This document shows, piece after piece, positions 58,954-64,000 of a DNA stretch of 64,000 nt. The number at the start of each line of letters is the position of its first letter. Positions within the stretch are counted from its first letter, which is position 1. The position numbers and the translations under genes are program-made. Below the pieces are notes generated by a model. That model made no database searches and had not been told where the DNA came from. It saw only the letters and a list, made by a program, of their open reading frames with translations. Source of the DNA: Agitococcus sp. (GTDB lineage Bacteria > Pseudomonadota > Gammaproteobacteria > Pseudomonadales > Moraxellaceae); NCBI GenBank assembly GCA_030646715.1, contig JAUSLJ010000033.1, forward strand, positions 124,001 to 188,000. Reading direction: 5' to 3'.

Positions 58954-58993
58954 GAAGTCCTCCCCTTTGGCAAAGGGGAGTTAGAGGGGATTT
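58954..58993. repeat. Palindromic repeat, half-unit after yicC
   Basis: A single hairpin GAAGTCCTCCCCTTT...AAAGGGGAGTTAGAGGGGATTT. Its end touches the yicC stop codon (TAG complement at 58994). The same subtype is found at 63809-63848. It lies in the 167-base gap between hsdM and yicC. Confidence 0.85.
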
Positions 58994-59860
58994 CTACTCA
59001 ATATTCTGGATTTGCTCCCTCATTTGCTCAATCAACACTTTTAACTCCACCGACGACAACGAACTATCCGCACTCACCGATTTAGAGCCTAAAGTATTGG
59101 CTTCTCGATTCAATTCTTGCATCAAAAAGTCTAATTTTCGCCCGACAGCGTTTTCTTGATTCAAAACACGTCGAATCTCAACAATATGGGCATTTAAACG
59201 ATCTAGCTCTTCGGCAACATCAATTTTATGGGCAAATAACACCACTTCTTGCTCTACGCGCTCAGCATTTAACTCTGCTTTGACTTCCTGTAAACGGCTC
59301 AGCAAACGTTGACGATAATGCTCCATAATCAACGGCATACGGCACTGCACTTTCTCACATTCAATCGCAATGGCATCTAAGCGTTGATTAATCATTGTTG
59401 TAATCGCCGCTCCTTCACGTTGGCGCATGGCAATAAAGTCACTGAGTGTTTCAGCAAATAAACTTAAAGCGGCTTGGCTGATGGCTTGCTGATTAGGTTG
59501 AGCAGGGCTAACGACACCAGGAATACGCAAAATATCGGCGGCATTGAGCGGCGCAGCATGGCGCGTCATTTTATCAATTTCACTGGCCGCCGCCACTAAA
59601 CGCGCCGCTAAGTCATGGTTAATACAAATATCGGTCATGCCCGTGTCATGGCTTTCGTGTTTGATCCAAATGTCAATTTTGCCACGACTTAATTGTTGAC
59701 GTAGCTTCTCGCGGAAGGGCATTTCCAATTCACGTACTAAATCGGATAGTTTAAAATTAGGCTCTAAATAACGATGATTCACCGAGCGAATTTCGCAAAT
59801 GACCAAGCCAAAATCACCTCGACACTCACGACGAGCAAATGCAGTCATACTAGAAATCAT
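58994..59860 (-). CDS. yicC: YicC-family endoribonuclease
   Basis: A YicC/YloC family RNA-processing endonuclease. The start 'MISSMTAFARRE', 'LVICEIRSVNHRYLEPNFKL', 'REKLRQQLSRGKIDIWI' and the C-terminal 'GRKLDFLMQELNREANTLGSKS' are diagnostic. The track ORF starts 22 codons earlier; ATG 59860 has GAGG just upstream and gives 288 residues, the family norm. In relatives yicC is next to gmk and divergent from rph; the rph side is preserved here. Confidence 0.95.
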   Translation of the reverse strand: MISSMTAFARRECRGDFGLVICEIRSVNHRYLEPNFKLSDLVRELEMPFREKLRQQLSRGKIDIWIKHESHDTGMTDICINHDLAARLVAAASEIDKMTRHAAPLNAADILRIPGVVSPAQPNQQAISQAALSLFAETLSDFIAMRQREGAAITTMINQRLDAIAIECEKVQCRMPLIMEHYRQRLLSRLQEVKAELNAERVEQEVVLFAHKIDVAEELDRLNAHIVEIRRVLNQENAVGRKLDFLMQELNREANTLGSKSVSADSSLSSVELKVLIEQMREQIQNIE

Positions 59861-59932
59861 AAGAACCTCAGAAAATTGCCATACTTTAGCCCGATTGTAG
59901 CCGCTAACCGTTATACTTGCGCCCATTTAATC

Positions 59933-60054
59933 GGGACTTACGCATCGAATGTAAATCTCCCCTAACCCCTCTTTAGAAAAGAGGGGGAAATTACCCCCTT
60001 TATAAAAGGGGGCTAGGGGGATTTGCATTTAAAAGCGATAACCACGTAAGTCCT
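59933..60054. repeat. Nested inverted-repeat element between yicC and rph
   Basis: Outer arms GGACTTACG (59934-59942) and CGTAAGTCC (60045-60053) enclose a second pair, AATGTAAATC / GATTTGCATT, and inside these a short-linker CTCCCCTAACCCC / GGGGGCTAGGGGG palindromic repeat. The whole 122-base unit lies in the promoter region of the divergent yicC and rph genes. It shares AGGACTTA-type ends with the two atp-operon elements and has no reading frame. Confidence 0.8.
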
Positions 60055-60080
60055 ATAACGTTATGGAAATGGAGAAAGAG

Positions 60081-60797
60081 ATGCGTCCTTCTGGTCGTCA
60101 AGCCGATGCCTTGCGTACGGTACGTTTTACCCGTAATTATACGAAACATGCCGAAGGTTCAGTGTTGGTTGAATTTGGTGATACCAAAGTGTTGTGTACG
60201 GCTAGTGTTGACTCAGGTGTGCCGCGCTTTTTAAAAGGCAAAGGTGAGGGCTGGATTACTGCCGAATACAGTATGTTGCCGCGTGCTACCCATACCCGTA
60301 ATGACCGTGAAGCCTCTAAAGGCAAACAAGGCGGCCGTACTTTAGAAATTCAACGCTTGATTGGTCGTAGTTTGCGGGCGATGGTTGACCTAAAAAAATT
60401 AGGTGAAAATACCATTGTTATCGACTGTGATGTCATTCAAGCCGATGGTGGTACGCGTACTGCGGCCATTACAGGCAGTGCGATTGCTTTAGTGGATGCG
60501 TTGACGTATATGCTCAACAAAAAAATGATGAAACAAGACCCACTCAAGCATTTAATTGCCGCGGTTTCCGTTGGTATTGTTAATGGTGAAGCGGTATTAG
60601 ATTTGGATTATGTCGAAGACTCCAATTGTGATACCGACATGAACGTAGTGATGAGTCAATTGGGTGGTTTTGTTGAAGTACAAGGCACCGCCGAAGGTAA
60701 AGCCTTTACCCGTGAGCAAGCTGATGCGATGTTATTGCTTGCTGAGCAGGGCATTCAAAGCCTGATTCAACAACAGCAAGAAGCCCTAGGCTGGTAG
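60081..60797 (+). CDS. rph: Ribonuclease PH
   Basis: A phosphorolytic 3' exoribonuclease that trims tRNA precursors; it is hexameric. The start '[16 protein letters not shown]', '[20 protein letters not shown]', '[36 protein letters not shown]' (in part) and '[18 protein letters not shown]' are clear. Three in-frame ATGs occur; the third (60081), with GGAG 6 bases upstream, gives the standard 238 residues. Divergent from yicC. Confidence 0.97.
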   Translation: MRPSGRQADALRTVRFTRNYTKHAEGSVLVEFGDTKVLCTASVDSGVPRFLKGKGEGWITAEYSMLPRATHTRNDREASKGKQGGRTLEIQRLIGRSLRAMVDLKKLGENTIVIDCDVIQADGGTRTAAITGSAIALVDALTYMLNKKMMKQDPLKHLIAAVSVGIVNGEAVLDLDYVEDSNCDTDMNVVMSQLGGFVEVQGTAEGKAFTREQADAMLLLAEQGIQSLIQQQQEALGW

Positions 60798-60799
60798 TT

Positions 60800-60935
60800 G
60801 AATCTCCCCTAACCCCTCTTTTAAAAAGAGGGGAACTCACTCCCCCTTTTGCAAAGGGGGCTGGGGGGATTTTATCGTCATGGCACAGCCAAATCTGTCA
60901 ATCGCCCCTAGCTCCTCTTTTACAAAGAGGAGGAC
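60800..60935. repeat. Two palindromic repeats after rph
   Basis: A short-linker A/B unit (60800-60873: CTCCCCTAACCCCTCTTTT...AAGAGGGG and CCCCCTTTTG...GGGGGCTGGGGGGATTTT) and a second single hairpin (60900-60935: CCCCTAGCTCCTCTTTT...AAAGAGGAGGACT). The first begins 3 bases after the rph stop. They fill the left half of the 320-base gap before the HPt gene; the right half holds the promoter described next. Confidence 0.88.
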
Positions 60936-60975
60936 TTGCACCCACTTCCGACGAACCGTACTAAATGACAGATTA

Positions 60976-61012
60976 GTGACAATTGTCACGGAATTGTTAA
61001 AAGTTGTATAAT
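60976..61012 (+). promoter_or_regulatory. Promoter with overlapping palindromic operator for the HPt/GGDEF-EAL unit
   Basis: TTGTCA (60983-60988; 5/6) and TATAAT (61007-61012; 6/6) are 18 bases apart. A perfect 14-base palindrome GTGACAATTGTCAC (60976-60989) covers the -35. A factor bound there would block RNA polymerase, so repression is the simplest reading. Transcription would start near 61019, about 100 bases before the HPt gene. Confidence 0.6.
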
Positions 61013-61117
61013 CGTATTGTAATTAAGTATGTAATCCTGTAATTGAAGTAAGGACAAGGAAAGTTTCTAAATAATTAGGCGGGATAGTTGCGCCTCTACT
61101 TAAATAAAAGAAATACA

Positions 61118-61513
61118 ATGACAACCTTAAATGATAAAAAAACGTCTGTTTTAGATGAAAGTACGCTAACGAGCTTGGGTGGAACGTCGGGGTTAGCGTC
61201 GCCATTGGTTAAACGAGTGATTACACTCTATCGCCAAGAAGCTACAAAATTGGTTCACGGGATTGAAAACGCCTGTAAGTCTGACGATCAAGAGGCTCTG
61301 TCGCGTTCTGCGCATACCTTAAAATCATCGTCGGCCTCTATTGGTGCGTATGCGTTGGCGCAAGTAGCCAAGCAAATTGAACATTTCGCCAGACAAGCAA
61401 GCTTCACCGAAGTTAAAGCTTTGTTGGCGCAATTGTTAAGTGAATTCACCCGGTTGATGGATGAACTGAATTTCTTTGAACAAAAATTAACGCCAATAAA
61501 TGACTTAGCGTAA
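61118..61513 (+). CDS. HPt (histidine phosphotransfer) domain protein
   Basis: A 131-residue cytoplasmic phosphorelay carrier. The four-helix HPt signature 'ALSRSAHTLKSSSASIGAYAL' carries the phospho-His (SAHTLKSSS). The track ORF begins at a TTG; ATG 61118 is the better start. It lies 38 bases before a REC-PAS-GGDEF-EAL gene and probably hands phosphate to that receiver. The donor could be a hybrid kinase such as the one at 1535; this is inference. Confidence 0.88.
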   Translation: MTTLNDKKTSVLDESTLTSLGGTSGLASPLVKRVITLYRQEATKLVHGIENACKSDDQEALSRSAHTLKSSSASIGAYALAQVAKQIEHFARQASFTEVKALLAQLLSEFTRLMDELNFFEQKLTPINDLA

Positions 61514-61551
61514 GTCCATTAGCGCGTTATGAAAAGTAGCTTAGGCATCAC

Positions 61552-63693
61552 ATGACCTCTAAAATTCTCATTATTGATGACGATCCCGTTATTCGTCTGC
61601 TGGCTGTCGAAAAGCTGGCGGAGGAGGGCTTTACCGTTATCGAAGCCGAAGACTCAGCCACAGGTATTCAACTGGTTTTGGATGAAAAGCCAGACCTTGT
61701 CTTGTTGGATGTGATTTTGCCAGACGTTGACGGCTATCAAATCTGTAAACATTTACGCAGCTTGCCCACAGCTCAACATTTGCCGATTATTATGCTCACG
61801 GGCTTGGATGATACTTCGTCTATTGTCCAAGCGTATGACCATGGTGCGACGGACTTTTTCTCGAAGCCGATTAATTGGAAGCTGTTAGGTTATCGTATTC
61901 GTTATATTTTGCGTGCTAGTCGGACAGTGGAGCAATTGGCTCATAGCGAAGCGGCGTTGGCCAATGCTCAACGTTTAGCGCACTTAGGCAGTTGGGAATG
62001 GCGGCCGCACACCAATACTACCGAGCGTTCAGATGAATATTACCGCATCTATGGTATGCACAAAGGCAGTTTAGCCAGCTCTATGTTTGCCGTATTGCCT
62101 CAAGTTCACGCCGAAGATCAAGAGCGGGTCAAAACGGTTTTAGAAGCAGCGGCGACCAAAGGCCAAGCCTATCAACATGAGTTCAGAATTTTATCGCCAC
62201 AATTAGGTTTGCGTGTTGTTCACGAGCAAGCGCGAATTTTTAGAACCGATGATGGCCACGTTAATTATATTGAAGGCATTACCCAAGATATTACCGAGTT
62301 AGTTGATGCCCAGCAGCGTATTCGTAACTTGGCGTATTATGACAATTTGACAGGATTGGCTAATCGCCAGTTGTTCCGTGAGTTGTTATTGCACGAATTA
62401 CAACGCGCTCAACGCCAAGATAAACAATGTGCGTTATTGTTTATTGATTTAGACCGCTTTAAACGGATTAACGACACCTTAGGCCATGATGTTGGCGATA
62501 TGGTGCTACAAATTGTCGGCAACCGTATTAATACCTGTATTCGTAGCAGTGATATTGCCGCCCTACATCAATCGACTTCTGGCAAAAATGAACAAGTTGC
62601 CCGTTTAGGCGGTGATGAATTTACCGTGGTGTTAACCGATATTGGTCAGCCTGAAGATGCAGCGCAATGCGCACGTCGTATTTTGGATGCAATTGCTTTG
62701 CCAATTCAAATTGGCACACAAGAAGTGATTGTCTCCGCCAGTATTGGTATCGCTTTGGGGCCGCAAGATGGCTACGATGTGGAAAGCTTATTAAAAAATG
62801 CTGATTTAGCGATGTATTCAGTCAAAGATACGGGGCGTAATAACTTCCATTTCTTTGACCATACCATGAACGAAACGGTGCTTAATAAATTTGCCCTCGA
62901 AAACGATTTGCGTAAAGCGATTGAGCAAAACCAATTAGAGTTGTACTTCCAGCCCAAAATTAACCCTATGACGGGTGTTATTGTGGGCGCAGAAGTGCTG
63001 TTGCGTTGGAAGCATCCACATCGTGGCATGATTTCACCTGTGGTCTTTATTCCTGTTGCCGAAGAGTCGGGTTTTATTATTGAACTCGGTGTTTGGGTCT
63101 TAAACCGTGCTTGTGAAATTAATCGTGATTGGCAAAATCGGGGTATGCCAAGTGTGCCCTTGGCGATTAACTTATCTGCGGCTAATTTCCGTCATCCTGA
63201 CTTATTACCAGGTATCCGCAAAACCTTAGCGGACTTGCAACTACATCCTGACTTTTTGGTGATTGAGCTGACCGAAGGCGTGTTGATGAATGATGTTGAA
63301 GAAAGCATCGCGACACTGCAAGCCTTGAAAGATATGGGCATTTATCTCTCCGTTGATGACTTTGGTACGGGTTATTCTTCGCTCAATTATCTCAAGCGTT
63401 TCCCGTTAGATGAGCTAAAAATTGACCGTTCTTTTGTCAAAGATATTATTACCGACACCAATGATGCTGCTATCACTGCCGCTATTATTGGTTTAGCACA
63501 AAACTTAAAGTTAAGTGTAGTGGCGGAAGGGGTGGAAACGACCGAACAAGCAGATTTCTTGTTGCGTCGCGGCTGTAACACCATGCAAGGCTTCCTGTTT
63601 GCCAAGCCGATGCCACAAAAAGAGTTTGAAGATTTATTGCTCGCAGGGATGGATATGGGCGATATGCAAGCGATTTTTATGGTTGAGTGTTAA
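61552..63693 (+). CDS. Response regulator with REC-PAS-GGDEF-EAL domains (c-di-GMP turnover)
   Basis: A cytoplasmic regulator with four modules: a receiver (about 1-125; acceptor Asp53 in 'LLDVILPDVDGY'), a PAS/PAC sensor (about 140-255), a diguanylate cyclase domain with intact 'RLGGDEF' (353-357) and a phosphodiesterase domain with 'GAEVLLRW' (EVL variant of EAL, Glu481), 'INLSAANF', 'LTEGVLMND' and 'DDFGTGYSSLNYLKRFPLDELKIDRSF'. All metal and catalytic positions of the EAL domain appear present, so it could make or destroy c-di-GMP. A RSSD I-site-like motif precedes GGDEF, with ~13 extra residues between. The REC is probably fed by the adjacent HPt. Confidence 0.93.
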   Translation: MTSKILIIDDDPVIRLLAVEKLAEEGFTVIEAEDSATGIQLVLDEKPDLVLLDVILPDVDGYQICKHLRSLPTAQHLPIIMLTGLDDTSSIVQAYDHGATDFFSKPINWKLLGYRIRYILRASRTVEQLAHSEAALANAQRLAHLGSWEWRPHTNTTERSDEYYRIYGMHKGSLASSMFAVLPQVHAEDQERVKTVLEAAATKGQAYQHEFRILSPQLGLRVVHEQARIFRTDDGHVNYIEGITQDITELVDAQQRIRNLAYYDNLTGLANRQLFRELLLHELQRAQRQDKQCALLFIDLDRFKRINDTLGHDVGDMVLQIVGNRINTCIRSSDIAALHQSTSGKNEQVARLGGDEFTVVLTDIGQPEDAAQCARRILDAIALPIQIGTQEVIVSASIGIALGPQDGYDVESLLKNADLAMYSVKDTGRNNFHFFDHTMNETVLNKFALENDLRKAIEQNQLELYFQPKINPMTGVIVGAEVLLRWKHPHRGMISPVVFIPVAEESGFIIELGVWVLNRACEINRDWQNRGMPSVPLAINLSAANFRHPDLLPGIRKTLADLQLHPDFLVIELTEGVLMNDVEESIATLQALKDMGIYLSVDDFGTGYSSLNYLKRFPLDELKIDRSFVKDIITDTNDAAITAAIIGLAQNLKLSVVAEGVETTEQADFLLRRGCNTMQGFLFAKPMPQKEFEDLLLAGMDMGDMQAIFMVEC

Positions 63694-63710
63694 TAAATCC
63701 CTTCAACCGC

Positions 63711-63848
63711 AAATCTCCCCTAACCCCTCTTTTCCAAAGAGGGGGATTTCGATAAGCGTTAACTCTCCAATAAGCGAATTAGCAACCATCACAATCGGGC
63801 AAAACAAAGAAGTCCTCCCCTTTAGTAAAGGGGAGTTAGAGGGGATTT
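63711..63848. repeat. Palindromic repeat pair after the GGDEF-EAL gene
   Basis: A type A hairpin (63711-63749: CTCCCCTAACCCCTCTTTT...AAAGAGGGGG) and a half-unit (63809-63848: AGTCCTCCCCTTT...AAAGGGGAGTTAGAGGGGATTT) are separated by about 60 bases. The first lies 17 bases after the GGDEF-EAL stop. The second overlaps the stop codon of the convergent partial gene. The pair probably terminates transcription from both sides. Confidence 0.88.
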
Positions 63849-64000
63849 ACATTTTCTCCGCCATAGCAATCGTATAAACCTTCCCTTGTTTTAATTTGCT
63901 GTAATTGCCAAACACTTCTTTAAAGGTTCGTGAAATAAAATCACGCAAGCCATTAATGGTCACTACGTAAAAACGACCACCGACTTCTAAATGTTCAAAG
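63847..64000 (-). CDS. Partial: C-terminal end of a probable class I SAM methyltransferase
   Basis: The minus-strand frame open to the window edge encodes 50 residues up to a TAA at 63847. The segment 'LEVGGRFYVVTINGLRDFIS' followed by 'FKEVFGNYSKLKQGKVYTIAMA' resembles the last strand-helix-strand of class I methyltransferases (RsmC/RlmG-like), where 'GGRFY/LVV' precedes a helix and 'FGN' turns into the final strand. The SAM-binding motif is outside the window, so the call is tentative. The stop codon lies in the terminal TAAATCCCC of a palindromic repeat. Confidence 0.45.
   Translation of the reverse strand, partial: FEHLEVGGRFYVVTINGLRDFISRTFKEVFGNYSKLKQGKVYTIAMAEKM

Overview
The window looks like a chromosomal segment of a gammaproteobacterium of moderate to low GC. 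Gene order matches the Pseudomonas/Thiotrichales type: argH | algZ-algR | hemC-hemD-hemX-hemY; atpIBEFHAGDC-glmU-glmS; and rph | yicC-gmk-rpoZ-spoT-ridA. The dense palindromic intergenic repeats (CTCCCCTAACCCCTCTTT type), together with a complete Pel operon and REC-PAS-GGDEF-EAL signalling, suggest a filamentous sulfur-oxidiser of the Thiotrichales (Beggiatoa-like). That placement is inference and needs a database search. Protein identities rest on recognised motifs; no alignment, promoter or structure program was run.

Layout. 1-7 kb: a truncated DJ-1/PfpI remnant, a CDF cation exporter, a hybrid 7TMR-DISM histidine kinase, a secreted CAP-domain protein, and a two-gene unit (exported alpha/beta hydrolase plus an unrecognised 343-aa protein). 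7-19 kb: a GspE/PulE ATPase, argH-yggX and a small protein on the minus strand, then algZ-algR, two lipoproteins, hemCDXY and a hotdog thioesterase. 19-30 kb: the full F-type ATP synthase operon, a clear terminator, glmU and glmS. 30-34 kb: rfbBDAC for dTDP-L-rhamnose. 34-46 kb, minus strand: a complete pelABCDEFG operon with PelB encoded as two translationally coupled proteins, followed by ridA. 46-50 kb: spoT, rpoZ, gmk. 50-59 kb: a type I restriction-modification island (hsdM, a DUF1016 nuclease, hsdS, a DUF559 nuclease, hsdR) in which most gene ends carry a palindromic repeat array. 59-64 kb: yicC, rph, an HPt protein and a REC-PAS-GGDEF-EAL protein, then the C-terminal end of a probable methyltransferase running off the window.

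How it works together. GlmS and GlmU make UDP-GlcNAc, the amino-sugar precursor of Pel-type polymers; RfbBDAC makes dTDP-rhamnose; PelDEFG form the c-di-GMP-gated synthase, PelA deacetylates and hydrolyses, and PelBC export. The GGDEF-EAL protein at the right end is a possible local c-di-GMP regulator. The widely conserved order yicC-gmk-rpoZ-spoT-ridA appears to have been opened twice: by the R-M island between yicC and gmk, and by the Pel operon between spoT and ridA.

Most unusual observations: the split PelB with its own Shine-Dalgarno sequence and signal peptide; palindromic repeats that sit on or within a few bases of stop codons, forming the last codons of hsdS and apparently the ribosome-binding site of hsdR; three copies of a TCACCAGTGGTGA palindrome in and upstream of the DUF1016 gene; AGGACTTA-bounded mini-elements inside the atp operon; and a perfect palindrome lying on the -35 region of the HPt/GGDEF-EAL promoter. 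I saw no tRNA, rRNA, CRISPR array, transposase or phage gene.
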